Positions 9,642 to 18,383 of a stretch of 64,000 bases of DNA are shown piece by piece. How positions within the stretch are numbered: position 1 is the first letter of the stretch; the number at the start of each line of letters is the position of its first letter. The notes beneath the pieces were generated by a model. It worked only from the letters and a program-made list of their open reading frames with translations, made no database searches and was not told the origin of the DNA. The stretch is from contig JACOUL010000047.1 of NCBI GenBank assembly GCA_016177875.1, forward strand, positions 1 to 64,000, written 5' to 3'. Source of the stretch: Burkholderiales bacterium. GTDB taxonomy: Bacteria > Pseudomonadota > Gammaproteobacteria > Burkholderiales > Burkholderiaceae_D. The position numbers and the translations under genes were made by a program.

Positions 9642-10055
9642 CTATCGAAGATTGATGATGGTGGAGGCGTTTTCGCTCAATTCGATTGCGGCATCGGAAA
9701 ATGTCGGCGGCCCCATTCTGCCGACGGCATTTCGCGAGATGCCGTAGGGCTCGACCGGAACGCCGATGGGATTGCGGTCGAGCGTTTTATTGTCGTTTTC
9801 ATCGATAAAAACGCTGAGGGCATAGCGGCCGGGCGGCAGTCCCTTGAAAACCAGCGAGTATCCATCCGCATACGTGCCATATTCACCGCGCAATGGCTGC
9901 TGCATGGCTTTCCAGGCTTCCTCGCTGTCATAGAGCGCGGCGTAGATCCGCCCTTTTGCCTGCCCTGCAACCTGGATGGACAAATCGGCTGCTCCGGCTA
10001 CGAGGGGAATTCCGCTCAAGGCGGCGAGGCAGACGATTTTCTTCAATTGCTTCAT
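9642..10055 (-). CDS. exported DUF2141-family protein
   Basis: 137 residues with a Sec signal peptide (MKQLKKIVCLAALSGIPLVAGAA). The mature part matches DUF2141: GRIYAALYDSEEAW, then FKGLPPGRYALSVFIDENDN and the NPIGVPVEPYGIS turn. DUF2141 proteins are small beta-sandwich periplasmic proteins of unknown role. It is first in an operon with the exported carotenoid-oxygenase-family protein, so the two may act together in the periplasm. Confidence 0.85.
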   Translation of the reverse strand: MKQLKKIVCLAALSGIPLVAGAADLSIQVAGQAKGRIYAALYDSEEAWKAMQQPLRGEYGTYADGYSLVFKGLPPGRYALSVFIDENDNKTLDRNPIGVPVEPYGISRNAVGRMGPPTFSDAAIELSENASTIINLR

Positions 10056-10232
10056 CTTGGCTTTCCATTAAAGTTAACGTGAAAACAACTTTAGGAGGAA
10101 GCCAGTCGATTGTCCCGGACATGCGACGAATGGTGGAATTTGAAGACGAGCGGCGCTATGGGGGGCTGAGTGGCAAGAAAAAATCGGGCTCACGCCGCAG
10201 GTTGCGATTCAAGAGAGCGATGTGATGCTATT
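10056..10232. other. gap upstream of the DUF2141 operon
   Basis: 177 bp between two minus-strand genes. It should hold the promoter of the DUF2141/oxygenase operon near 10060-10130 and the terminator region of no other visible gene. No clear sigma-70 hexamers, operator or RNA was recognised. Confidence 0.3.
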
Positions 10233-11987
10233 TCAACGCTTTGACAATCCGTCTATCGCTGCGATATGCCGATCTCGCTCGACTTGAATCATGTTGGTGA
10301 CGCTGCCTTCGCTAAATCCGAGGGTTTGCAGGACGAACGCGGACAGTTGCAGGCTTGATTCCAAGGTCTCCGGAATGACAATGGTGGCGCCCGCCTGCTT
10401 GAGCGCATGCGCATGCTTCTCATCGCGAGAACGCGCGAATATCAAGACCTCCGGGAGCTCTTTGCGTATGCTTTTCACGGCATTGAGCGCGGAGGCCGGA
10501 TGATCCATCGTCAGGACAATTGCCGGCGACCGGTCCGCATGTGCCTTGCGCAGCAATTCAGCACGCGCGGCGTCGCCGAAATACACCGGAAATCCTTCGG
10601 AATGCAGACGAGTCACCAGGCGCGCATCGTTTTCGAATGCGATGTAGGGAACGTTCTGCTCCGCGAGTAACTGCCCCAGCATCTTGCCGACGCGCCCAAA
10701 CCCGGCAATGATGACGCCTCCCGCCACAGGCTCCGGCTCGGAAATTTCAAGCGTTTTGGTTCTATCGTCATGAAAGCGCCGCTCCCAGTGTTTGCAGAAC
10801 ATATGGCCCAATTTAGCAGCCAACGGCGTCACGAATAGGCTCAGGCCGACTACCAGCATAATGAACTGTCCGACCTTCGGTTCAAATAGCTTCGTCGATA
10901 CTGCATATGCGGTGACGATGAACGCGAATTCGCCGCCTTGGCCCAACAGCAAGCCGCCTTCGACCGCCTTTCCCCAGTTGAGGCCTCCGACTCGGAATAT
11001 CACTGCTAGCACAGTGCCCTTGATGGCAATCAGGCCGATTACCGAAAGCGGAATCCAGACCGGCGATTGAGCGATCTCTCGCACATCGATGCTCATGCCG
11101 ACGGACATGAAGAACAATCCCATCAACAAACCCTTAAAGGGCTCGATCGTGATTTCCACTTCATGCTTGAACTCGGTTTCCGCCAATAGCAACCCGGCCA
11201 AAAATGCGCCAAGCGCCATCGACAATCCAGCCGCCGCAGTCAGCCCCGCGATACCGAGCGCACTCAGCAAGGTGAGGGCCATGAAAACGTCCGGCGCACG
11301 CTGCTTGGCGAAGGAACGAAAAAGCGGACGTATTACGCGCCGCCCGACGAGGTAGATCAGCAGAATCGCACCCGCAGACTTGATCAGCGCCAGTATGACC
11401 AGGCCGGCCAGGCCTTCGCTCTGTTGCTGAGTGAGCACGCCGATCAAGATCAATATCGGCACCACGGCCAGGTCTTGGAGCATGAGCACCGAAAATCCGG
11501 CCTGCCCCAGCGGTGAGGCGAGAGAACGCTGCTCGGTCATGAGTTGCATGACTACCGCCGTGGACGATAAAGACAGCAAGAGGCCGAGAATGATCGCCGC
11601 CTCCAATCGATTGCCGAAAAAATAGGCAATACAACCAATAATGACGGCGCTTAAACACACTTGAGCCGAGCCGGCGCCAAATACCCAGCGCCGCAAAGCC
11701 CATAAGCGCTCCGCAGAGAGCTCCAGGCCAATCATAAACATCAGAAACAACACACCGATGTCGGCCAGTGCAGTGACGCCTTCCAGACGCGGGAAAGAAA
11801 AGTAAGCCAGCCACGATACGTCCTTGGCCATCAGACCCAAACCGAAAGGACCGACTAGCGCACCGACTGCCAGGAAACCCAATACTTGGTTAATCCGCCA
11901 ACGCTGCAATAGTGGAATGAGGATGCCGGCCAGCGAGAGAAACAGCAGCGTTTCTCTTAGATATGGTAGGGAATGTTGTTCGTGCAC
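10233..11987 (-). CDS. CPA2-family cation:proton antiporter with TrkA-N domain
   Basis: A Kef/KefB-like monovalent cation:proton antiporter-2 of about 584 residues. The N-terminal two thirds hold about 12 TM segments with typical CPA2 stretches (LGFLAVGALVGPFGLGL, ADIGVLFLMFMIGLELS, GLLLGQGGEFAF). The C-terminus is a RCK/TrkA-N Rossmann domain (VIIAGFGRVGKMLGQLL) that binds nucleotide. The frame opens with TTG at 12029; GTG at 11987 (VHEQHSLPYLRETLLFL) fits the usual family N-terminus better and was chosen. K+ or Na+ export for pH or stress adaptation is the family role. It stands alone as a transcription unit. Confidence 0.9.
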   Translation of the reverse strand: MHEQHSLPYLRETLLFLSLAGILIPLLQRWRINQVLGFLAVGALVGPFGLGLMAKDVSWLAYFSFPRLEGVTALADIGVLFLMFMIGLELSAERLWALRRWVFGAGSAQVCLSAVIIGCIAYFFGNRLEAAIILGLLLSLSSTAVVMQLMTEQRSLASPLGQAGFSVLMLQDLAVVPILILIGVLTQQQSEGLAGLVILALIKSAGAILLIYLVGRRVIRPLFRSFAKQRAPDVFMALTLLSALGIAGLTAAAGLSMALGAFLAGLLLAETEFKHEVEITIEPFKGLLMGLFFMSVGMSIDVREIAQSPVWIPLSVIGLIAIKGTVLAVIFRVGGLNWGKAVEGGLLLGQGGEFAFIVTAYAVSTKLFEPKVGQFIMLVVGLSLFVTPLAAKLGHMFCKHWERRFHDDRTKTLEISEPEPVAGGVIIAGFGRVGKMLGQLLAEQNVPYIAFENDARLVTRLHSEGFPVYFGDAARAELLRKAHADRSPAIVLTMDHPASALNAVKSIRKELPEVLIFARSRDEKHAHALKQAGATIVIPETLESSLQLSAFVLQTLGFSEGSVTNMIQVERDRHIAAIDGLSKR

Positions 11988-12132
11988 TGTCGGATTTTTT
12001 TGAAGGTAGGCGAATTTAATTCTTACCAATTAAAACCTTGGACATCGCCGCCCCGACAGCGCCGAGTCGTCGCCCATGAGCCGCAGTATATTTCCGAATG
12101 GCCGCAGTGACCGATGGTACTTAATTCCACTC

Positions 12133-13029
12133 TCATTCGGTTGATCTAGAGCAATGCCGTGCAATCTCAATAAACGCTTTCAGATACTCGACATGCTGAT
12201 CCGTCTCACGCATGCCTAAAAATATCTGTTTGAAGATCCCCTGTTTACCCAGGCGGATAGGTTTGATCGCGAGCTTTTTGGCATATTCGGTGACCAACCA
12301 TCGCGGCAAGGCAGTCACGCCGCGGCCGCTCGCGACCATCTGCAGCATGATATCGGTGTTTTCGACGGTCTTATGTCTTCGGGGGGATTGTCCGGCAGGA
12401 AGCAAAAACTGACTGTAGACATCGAGCCGCTCGATCTCAACCGGATAGGTAATGAGCACTTCCTCAACGAGCTGCTTAGGCGTTACATGAGACAGTTTGG
12501 CAAAAGGATGGCGCCGGTTGACGACCAAGACCTGTTCATAACCGAACACCGGGACATAATGCAATCCAGGTTTGAAAAGCGGATCCGGGGTCACCAAGAG
12601 ATCGATTTCATAACCGAACAGCGCCGCAATTCCACCGAACTGAAACTTCTGCTTCACATCGACGTCGACATCCGGCCAATGCGCAAGATATGGCGATACA
12701 ACCTTGAGCAGCCATTGATAACAAGGATGGCATTCCATGCCGATACGCAGGCTGCCGCGTTGTCCTTTGGCGAACTGCTGCATGAGCAGCTCCGCGTGCT
12801 CCAGCTGCGGCAAGAGGCGATTAGCCAGCCCGAGGAGATAAGCGCCTGCTTGCGTCAACCGCAAACTGCGCCCTTCTCTTTCCCAGATGAGCGTTCCCAA
12901 CTGGGTTTCTATCTTTTTGATCGTATGGCTGAGTGCGGATTGCGTCAGACATAACACATTGGCAGCCGCCGTCAACGAGCCTTGGCGATCTACCTCGCGG
13001 ATGACCTGCAGATGAATACGCTCCAACAT
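12133..13029 (-). CDS. metR: LysR-family regulator of methionine synthesis
   Basis: 298 residues, LysR HTH at the N-terminus (VDRQGSLTAAANVLCLTQSALSHTIKKIE) and an effector domain with the MetR-specific blocks GMECHPCYQWL, LLVTPDPLFKPGLHYVPVF, YPVEIERLDVYSQFLLPAG and IMLQMVASGRGVTALPRW. It is divergent from metE with 98 bp between starts, the classical metR-metE layout. In enterobacteria MetR activates metE with homocysteine as coactivator; the same is expected here. A 12-bp inverted repeat lies between the genes. Confidence 0.95.
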   Translation of the reverse strand: MLERIHLQVIREVDRQGSLTAAANVLCLTQSALSHTIKKIETQLGTLIWEREGRSLRLTQAGAYLLGLANRLLPQLEHAELLMQQFAKGQRGSLRIGMECHPCYQWLLKVVSPYLAHWPDVDVDVKQKFQFGGIAALFGYEIDLLVTPDPLFKPGLHYVPVFGYEQVLVVNRRHPFAKLSHVTPKQLVEEVLITYPVEIERLDVYSQFLLPAGQSPRRHKTVENTDIMLQMVASGRGVTALPRWLVTEYAKKLAIKPIRLGKQGIFKQIFLGMRETDQHVEYLKAFIEIARHCSRSTE

Positions 13030-13032
13030 AGC

Positions 13033-13082
13033 TCATGAATAAAATTTATGATTCAATGAAATAATACCATTTTTATTCATGA
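13033..13082. promoter_or_regulatory. candidate MetR operator
   Basis: TCATGAATAAAA at 13033-13044 is repeated as a perfect inverted copy, TTTTATTCATGA, at 13071-13082, 26 bp apart. Each arm contains TGAA/TTCA, the conserved half of known MetR sites (TGAA-N5-TTCA). Further TTCA/TGAA words lie between the arms. It sits between the divergent metR and metE starts. Confidence 0.55.
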
Positions 13083-13127
13083 TTTTATGACGCTACTATC
13101 GGCTCCATTCACTTAGGAGTTTCGATC

Positions 13128-15404
13128 ATGGCCGTTACACATAATCTTGGTTTTCCGCGCATCGGCGCAGGGCGCGAACTGAAATTTGCATTAGAAAATT
13201 ATTGGAAGGGATTGTCATCGCAGGACGATCTGAAAGCGGAAGGCGCGCGTTTGCGTCGGCAGCATTGGGAACATCAAACCGGCCTGGACTTTGTGCCGGT
13301 CGGCGATTTTTCCTACTACGATCACATCCTGGATATGAGTTTTTTGCTCGGGAACGTGCCTGACCGTGTCCGCAACATCAGCGGCACCACCTTGGACAAT
13401 TATTTTCGCGTTGCCCGCGGGCGTTCCACCGTTCAGTCGTCTTGCTGCTCGGTGCATGCCGGCGAGATGACCAAGTGGTTTGACACCAACTACCATTACA
13501 TCGTGCCGGAATTCACGGCCGATACGGTTTTCTCGTTACACGCATCCGAATTTTTAGCGCAGCTGCAGGAAGCGCGGCGGCTCGGCATCGCTACCAAGCC
13601 GGTCATCATCGGGCCGGTGACTTATCTGTGGCTGGGCAAGAGCAAGGATGACTGCAACAGGCTTTCCTTACTGCCGCGCCTGCTGCCAATCTATAGAGAG
13701 CTGCTGGACAAGCTGGCGCAAGAAGGTATCGAGTGGGTGCAGATCGACGAGCCGATTCTTGTGACCGAACTGAGCCCCGAGTGGCAAGCGGCGGTTGGCA
13801 TGGCATATGAGGCGCTTGCAATCAACCGGCCCAAGATCTTGGTCGCGGCTTATTTCGGTCAACTGCAAGAAAACCTGGATCTGGCATGCGGGCTGCCGGT
13901 AGCCGGCTTGCATATCGATGCGATCAATGGACGCGCCGAGGTGGACGAGATCATTCGTCGCTTACCGGAGGATAAAGTGCTTTCGCTCGGCGTAATCAAT
14001 GGGCGCAATATTTGGAAGACCGATCTGCATGCCACGCTCGAATGGCTGGAACCGATTCATCGCGCGCTCAAAGAACGCCTATGGATCGCGCCTTCTTGTT
14101 CCTTGCTGCATGTGCCTGTCGATTTGCATTCCGAGCAGAAGCTGGATCCCGAAATCCGCTCTTGGCTCGCCTTTGCACTGCAGAAGCTGGAAGAACTGAC
14201 GATTCTCGGCAAGGCCCTCAACGACGGACGCGTGTCCGTGCAAGAAGCGCTTGTGGCCAACAGCAGCGCCATCGAAAAGCGACACACATCGCACCGCGTA
14301 AAAAATCCCGGGGTCAGAGCGAATGTAGAACGGCTTGACGCCGGCTGGGGCCGACGCGCCGGCTCTTACGAGCAGCGCGCGGCAAAGCAGGCTGCGATAT
14401 TGGGCTTGCCCGAATTTCCGACGACGACCATCGGTTCCTTCCCGCAAACCGCGGAAATCCGCGAGACACGGAGTAAATTTCGCCGCGGCGAACTGGATCA
14501 AGCGGCCTACTCCGCGCTGATGAAACGGGAGATCGAGCGCTGCGTGCATGAGCAAGACAAGCTCGGACTAGATGTGTATGTGCATGGCGAGGCCGAACGC
14601 AACGACATGGTGGAATACTTCGGCGAACAACTTGAGGGTTATGCATTCAGCCAATTCGGCTGGGTACAGTCTTATGGGTCGCGTTGCGTAAAGCCGCCCA
14701 TCCTGTTCGGCGACGTGAGCCGCCCGCAAGCCATGACCGTTGAGTGGACGCGCTATGCCCAGTCGCTGACGAATAAGCCGATGAAAGGCATGCTGACCGG
14801 TCCTGTCACGATGCTGAATTGGTCATTCGTTCGCGACGATCAGCCGAGGGCCGCCACCTGTTATCAATTGGCGCTGGCGATTCGCGGCGAGGTATTGGAT
14901 TTGGAAAAAGCCGGCATACGGATTATCCAGATCGACGAGGCCGCGCTGCGCGAAGGTCTTCCCTTACGCCGATCGCAGTGGCACGAATATCTGCAGTGGG
15001 CAGTGGAAGCTTTTCGCATTACAGCTAACGGCGTCAAAGATGAAACGCAAATTCATACGCACATGTGCTACTCGGAATTTAACGACATCATCCATGCCAT
15101 CGCCGACATGGACGCGGATGTCATCACCATCGAGACATCCCGCTCGGATATGGAGCTGCTGGATGCCTTCGAGGATTTCAAGTATCCGAACGAAATCGGA
15201 CCGGGCGTATATGACATCCATTCGCCGAATATTCCGAACACAGCGGAAATTATTCAGCTGCTGCGCAATGCCGCGCAGCGCATTCCGGCCAGCCGCTTAT
15301 GGGTCAATCCGGATTGCGGGCTCAAAACCCGGAGCTGGGAGGAAGTTATTCCGGCATTGAGAAATATGGTCGAAGCGGCTAAAGCACTACGTTCGGCGAA
15401 TTAA
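13128..15404 (+). CDS. metE: cobalamin-independent methionine synthase
   Basis: Transfers the methyl group of 5-methyltetrahydropteroyl-polyglutamate directly to homocysteine. The 758-residue length matches the family (753 in E. coli). Both halves of the double barrel are present: [20 protein letters not shown] at the N-terminus, and in the C-terminal half [14 protein letters not shown], the zinc ligands in THMCYSEF and the last cysteine in [10 protein letters not shown] Shine-Dalgarno AGGAG sits about 8 nt before the ATG. Divergent metR and the intergenic inverted repeat point to MetR control. It is convergent with the next gene, with only 22 bp between the stops. Confidence 0.97.
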   Translation: MAVTHNLGFPRIGAGRELKFALENYWKGLSSQDDLKAEGARLRRQHWEHQTGLDFVPVGDFSYYDHILDMSFLLGNVPDRVRNISGTTLDNYFRVARGRSTVQSSCCSVHAGEMTKWFDTNYHYIVPEFTADTVFSLHASEFLAQLQEARRLGIATKPVIIGPVTYLWLGKSKDDCNRLSLLPRLLPIYRELLDKLAQEGIEWVQIDEPILVTELSPEWQAAVGMAYEALAINRPKILVAAYFGQLQENLDLACGLPVAGLHIDAINGRAEVDEIIRRLPEDKVLSLGVINGRNIWKTDLHATLEWLEPIHRALKERLWIAPSCSLLHVPVDLHSEQKLDPEIRSWLAFALQKLEELTILGKALNDGRVSVQEALVANSSAIEKRHTSHRVKNPGVRANVERLDAGWGRRAGSYEQRAAKQAAILGLPEFPTTTIGSFPQTAEIRETRSKFRRGELDQAAYSALMKREIERCVHEQDKLGLDVYVHGEAERNDMVEYFGEQLEGYAFSQFGWVQSYGSRCVKPPILFGDVSRPQAMTVEWTRYAQSLTNKPMKGMLTGPVTMLNWSFVRDDQPRAATCYQLALAIRGEVLDLEKAGIRIIQIDEAALREGLPLRRSQWHEYLQWAVEAFRITANGVKDETQIHTHMCYSEFNDIIHAIADMDADVITIETSRSDMELLDAFEDFKYPNEIGPGVYDIHSPNIPNTAEIIQLLRNAAQRIPASRLWVNPDCGLKTRSWEEVIPALRNMVEAAKALRSAN

Positions 15405-15426
15405 ATCCTTCCCGATTTGCGAGCTG

Positions 15427-16020
15427 TCATTGGGGCGCGGCGACAAGATTATCTTTTGTCGCTTCCACCCAAAGGCTCTCGCCGTTCTTGCGCTTCATGT
15501 GAAGGATGGCACTGCGCGGCATACCACCTACTTCCCGCGTCACGACGTCCATCACCCAGCCATGGGTAATGACGAGCACATTCTCTCCGGGATGACGCGC
15601 GGCGATGTGGGCGAACGCGCCAAGCACACGATCGGCGAATTCATCCATCGATTCGCCGTCGACGAATTCCGCCGCAGGATTGCGGCGCAGGATTTGCTCA
15701 AGCATCGCCGGATTCAGTTCCGCCAATTCATCTTTGGGAATGCCTTGAATCGCACCGAAATGCCGCTCCTTGAGTCCGTCATGAACGGATGGCGACGGCA
15801 AACGCAAGGCATCAGCGATAATTTCAGCAGTCTCTCGCGCGCGCCCCAAGGAACTGGTCCATACTGCGGCAAAGCGGGCACCGGCAAAGACTGCCGCCAT
15901 TTCACGCGCTTGGCGGCGTCCCTCGTCATTGATCGGCACGTCGAACCAGCCTTGCAAAATGCCTTTAATGTTCCAGTCGGTTTCGCCGTGGCGGGTGATA
16001 CAAATGTGGGCTGGTTTCAT
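15427..16020 (-). CDS. histidine phosphatase family protein
   Basis: 197 residues of the histidine phosphatase (phosphoglycerate mutase-like) superfamily. The RHG catalytic motif is at residues 10-12 (ITRHGETDWN), followed by SSLGRARETAEII, the ERHFG acid/base segment and the second catalytic His in VITHGWVMD. Small members like this act as phosphatases on sugar phosphates or cobalamin/thiamine intermediates rather than as mutases; the substrate is unknown. It lies 21 bp upstream of nothing in its direction except the metE 3' end, and follows the TauE/SafE gene by 21 bp on the same strand, so it probably belongs to that operon. Confidence 0.9.
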   Translation of the reverse strand: MKPAHICITRHGETDWNIKGILQGWFDVPINDEGRRQAREMAAVFAGARFAAVWTSSLGRARETAEIIADALRLPSPSVHDGLKERHFGAIQGIPKDELAELNPAMLEQILRRNPAAEFVDGESMDEFADRVLGAFAHIAARHPGENVLVITHGWVMDVVTREVGGMPRSAILHMKRKNGESLWVEATKDNLVAAPQ

Positions 16021-16041
16021 GCAAATGGTCGAGTTGAAAAT

Positions 16042-16845
16042 CTACTTAAATGCGCGATACAGCATATAAGCCGCAAGGGCATACAGCACCAACGCGAATA
16101 CTTTTTTCAAGGATTTTACCGGCAGGCGGTGTGCCGTGCGAGCGCCGAATGGCGCGGTGGTGATGCTTGCCAATGCGATCACAACCAAGGCCGGCAGATA
16201 AATAAATCCGAGCGTGCCTGCGGGCAGCCCCGGCGTATTCCAGCCGTGATAAATATTCGATAAGGTGCCGGATAAGGCGATCGGAAAACCGAGCGCGGCA
16301 CTGGTCGCCACTGCGGTATGAATCGGCACGTTACACCAGGTCATAAACGGCACCGAGACGAAGCCGCCGCCAGCGCCGACCAAGCCGGCCAGCGTACCGA
16401 TCACGCCGCCTGCAGAAAACATGCCGGGCACATTCGGTAATTCGCGCGATGCCGAAGGTTTTTTATCGATCAGCATTTGCGTGGCGGAGAGCGATACAAA
16501 CACGCCAAAGAAGATAGACAAGCTTGCCGAATTCAAATGCGCTCCGATCCACGGGCCGATCCAGGAGCCGATCAAAATGCCCGGCGCCAGCAATTTCACG
16601 ATTTTCCACGACACCGCGCCATGCTGATGATGTGCACGCACCGACGAAATCGACGTGAATAGGATGGTCGCCAGCGAAGTGGCGATCGCGACATGGACGA
16701 TATGCTGCTCGGGAAAGCCGCGCGCCGCCAACACCATCGTCATGAAGGGCACCAGCAACATGCCGCCGCCGATGCCGAGCAAACCGGCGGCAAAGCCTGT
16801 GGCACTTCCCAGCGCCAGCAGCGCAACGATCAAAACAACATCCAT
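16042..16845 (-). CDS. TauE/SafE-family (TSUP) membrane permease
   Basis: 267 residues, eight or nine hydrophobic segments, with the two internal repeats typical of the TSUP family: GFAAGLLGIGGGMLLVPFM at the N-terminus and GTLAGLVGAGGGFVSVPFM in the second half. Family members export sulfite, sulfoacetate or other sulfur-containing organic anions; the substrate here is unknown. It starts 5 bp after the EVE-domain gene and is followed by the histidine phosphatase, so the three form a probable operon. Confidence 0.92.
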   Translation of the reverse strand: MDVVLIVALLALGSATGFAAGLLGIGGGMLLVPFMTMVLAARGFPEQHIVHVAIATSLATILFTSISSVRAHHQHGAVSWKIVKLLAPGILIGSWIGPWIGAHLNSASLSIFFGVFVSLSATQMLIDKKPSASRELPNVPGMFSAGGVIGTLAGLVGAGGGFVSVPFMTWCNVPIHTAVATSAALGFPIALSGTLSNIYHGWNTPGLPAGTLGFIYLPALVVIALASITTAPFGARTAHRLPVKSLKKVFALVLYALAAYMLYRAFK

Positions 16846-16849
16846 CGAA

Positions 16850-17314
16850 TTATTTTTTGATGAGTTTTTGCGTAATGAAGCGCCACTCGGCAGGCGATAC
16901 CGGCGTAATCGACAGGCGATTGCCGCGCTTGAGAATCTGCATATCCGCGAGCTCGGGCGCTTCGCGCAAAGCAGCCAAGGAAACTAAGGGGATTTTTTTG
17001 ACGATGCGCACATCCACCATCATCCAGCGCGGTTCCTCGCGCGTCGCTTTGGCATCGTAGTACTTGCTGCGCTTATCGAATTGCGTGTCGTCCGGATAGG
17101 GTGTGCCGGCGACTTCGGCGATCCCGGCAATGCCGGGTTCTTCGCAGCTCGAATGGTAGAACAAGACGCCGTCGCCTACGCGCATGCCGTCGCGCATGAA
17201 ATTGCGCGCCTGATAGTTACGCACGCCGAACCAGGGAACGGTTTGCTTGGGCGCGCTGAGCGCGTCGTCAATACTCACTTCCCCAGGTTCGGATTTCATC
17301 AGCCAGTACTGCAT
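16850..17314 (-). CDS. EVE-domain protein
   Basis: 154 residues, entirely one EVE domain (PUA/YTH-like fold): MQYWLMKSEPGEVSIDD, VPWFGVRNYQARNFMRD, GDGVLFYHSSCEEPGIAGIAEV and PRWMMVDVRI. EVE domains bind modified bases in RNA or DNA. It lies just downstream of the 6S RNA gene and its terminator, a neighbourhood that recurs in Betaproteobacteria. The stand-alone form is often treated as housekeeping rather than defence. Confidence 0.92.
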   Translation of the reverse strand: MQYWLMKSEPGEVSIDDALSAPKQTVPWFGVRNYQARNFMRDGMRVGDGVLFYHSSCEEPGIAGIAEVAGTPYPDDTQFDKRSKYYDAKATREEPRWMMVDVRIVKKIPLVSLAALREAPELADMQILKRGNRLSITPVSPAEWRFITQKLIKK

Positions 17315-17350
17315 GCTCGATTCCGTTTTTTGGTTTTGATTTTACAAATG

Positions 17351-17382
17351 AAAAGGCGGCTGCATAAAATATGCAACCGCCT
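17351..17382 (-). terminator. terminator downstream of 6S RNA
   Basis: AGGCGGCTGCAT (17354-17365) and ATGCAACCGCCT (17371-17382) form a 12-bp stem with one G-U pair and a 5-nt loop. Read on the minus strand it ends in a U-rich tail and lies immediately after the predicted 3' end of 6S RNA. Confidence 0.75.
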
Positions 17383-17387
17383 GGTAT

Positions 17388-17565
17388 TAAACCCCGCCTG
17401 TGCCGCTTTGCCGGCATCCCGAACCTTTCGGCTCAAGGTGGTCACAGTCAGTTCAATTTCGGGTTCATCGGACTAGCGACGCTCACGCCCATCGAACAAT
17501 TTTCCGCAACCTTATGCACACATATTGGTTCAAGGAATATATGACAATCGCGAACACGGCAGGAG
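17388..17565 (-). ncRNA. ssrS: 6S RNA
   Basis: Minus-strand RNA that binds the sigma-70 holoenzyme as an open-promoter mimic and down-tunes housekeeping transcription in stationary phase. It was recognised from conserved 3' segments: CCTTGAGCC-GAAA-GGTTC, then GCCGGCAAAGCGGCACAGGC, which parallels the CCTTGAACC...GGTTCAAGG and C/G-rich closing region of the E. coli molecule, and from CTAGTCCGATGAACCC matching the GGTCCGTCCGAGAAGCC block. The 5' GCCTCCTGCC can pair with the 3' GGCACAGGCGGGG to close the long hairpin. The length, about 178 nt, is typical. A strong promoter precedes it and a terminator follows. Position beside zapA/zapB agrees. Ends are approximate. Confidence 0.85.
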
Positions 17566-17570
17566 GCTTT

Positions 17571-17598
17571 AGTCTACACCGAACCGCTTCCGTGTCAA
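17571..17598 (-). promoter_or_regulatory. sigma-70 promoter of 6S RNA
   Basis: On the minus strand a perfect -35 TTGACA (17598-17593) is followed after 16 bp by the -10 TAGACT (17576-17571). A start about 6-8 nt on falls at the predicted 5' end of 6S RNA. Confidence 0.7.
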
Positions 17599-17626
17599 AC
17601 GATTTTTTGGCGTATTTTTGTATTGC

Positions 17627-17659
17627 GGGACAGAGTTAAGCGAAACGGTACTCTGTCCC
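17627..17659. repeat. REP-like hairpin, copy 2
   Basis: GGGACAGAGT (17627-17636) and ACTCTGTCCC (17650-17659) form a perfect 10-bp stem with a 13-nt loop, preceded by ATTGC and followed by CAATCGATT. It shares its outer bases and ATTGC flank with the hairpin at 4661-4691. It lies between the 6S promoter and the zapA stop and may also stop zapA transcription. Confidence 0.65.
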
Positions 17660-17672
17660 CAATCGATTAGAT

Positions 17673-17984
17673 TTAAAAAAGATTTTCTTGCGGTCCGAGT
17701 GCCGCATCGAGCACCGTATGCATGGCCGAGATTTTCTGTTTGACATCCGCCAAGGTCATGTCGGCGAAAGGACCGTTGGCGGATCGCGTGGAGAGGAATT
17801 CAGCGGCAATGCTTAAGGCAGCCATGACAGCAATACGGTCATTGCCTTTCACTTTGCCGGCATCGCGAATAGTGCACATTTTATCGTCGAGGTAAGCGAC
17901 CGCTTGCTTCAGCGCCGGCTCTTCACCTTCCTTGCAAGCGAGTTTGTAAGCTTGCCCCATGATCGTGACGTCCAGCTGGCTCAT
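17673..17984 (-). CDS. zapA: cell division protein ZapA
   Basis: 103 residues, FtsZ-associated protein that bundles FtsZ filaments at the Z-ring. The N-terminal VTIMGQAYKLACKEGEEPALKQAV block and the following coiled helices are typical of ZapA. It overlaps the small coiled-coil gene upstream by 4 bp and lies next to 6S RNA, the standard location in Gammaproteobacteria and Betaproteobacteria. Confidence 0.93.
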   Translation of the reverse strand: MSQLDVTIMGQAYKLACKEGEEPALKQAVAYLDDKMCTIRDAGKVKGNDRIAVMAALSIAAEFLSTRSANGPFADMTLADVKQKISAMHTVLDAALGPQENLF

Positions 17985-18196
17985 GCGGCTTCCTGATCGG
18001 TATCAAAAGCGGGAATTTTTTCCAGCAAGGCGATCAAGCGCTGCTGGGCTTCTTCCATGCGACGCGCCAATTCGGCGTTCTCCCCTGTGAGTGCAATCGA
18101 ATGACGGCGCAGCTCGGCATTCTCACGGCGTAGCGATTGCGTGAGCTCCGCCAGCTCGTTGATTTTCTCGGAGAGAAGTTGAAAATCGGAAATCAT
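17981..18196 (-). CDS. small coiled-coil protein, ZapB-like
   Basis: 71 residues from the ATG at 18196 (the frame is open to a TTG at 18241). Nearly the whole chain is a predicted coiled coil (MISDFQLLSEKINELAELTQ, then RRENAELRRHSIALTGENAELARRMEEAQQRL). It overlaps zapA by 4 bp (ATGA). The family is usually named after ZapB because it partners ZapA; function at the divisome is inferred from that linkage. A CACTATAGTG palindrome sits just upstream of the ATG and may be part of the promoter. Confidence 0.8.
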   Translation of the reverse strand: MISDFQLLSEKINELAELTQSLRRENAELRRHSIALTGENAELARRMEEAQQRLIALLEKIPAFDTDQEAA

Positions 18197-18383
18197 GCTG
18201 TCACTATAGTGTTCTAAGGGAATTTTCGTCAATAGATTCAAGTGCTTGGCGGCTTTTTTTCAACAAATTTCCTGCCCGCCGGGAGGGGCATACCCTCCCC
18301 CTCTAGATATTCGGCAATATTTATTTGTGGTAACGTACAACGCTAACTGGCGCAGTGATTTCGCGCTTGCGGTGAGACAGCCC

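Noticed and set aside
17400..17639. Short plus-strand frame over 6S RNA
   Set aside because: Runs across the 6S RNA, its promoter and a repeat; no protein features.
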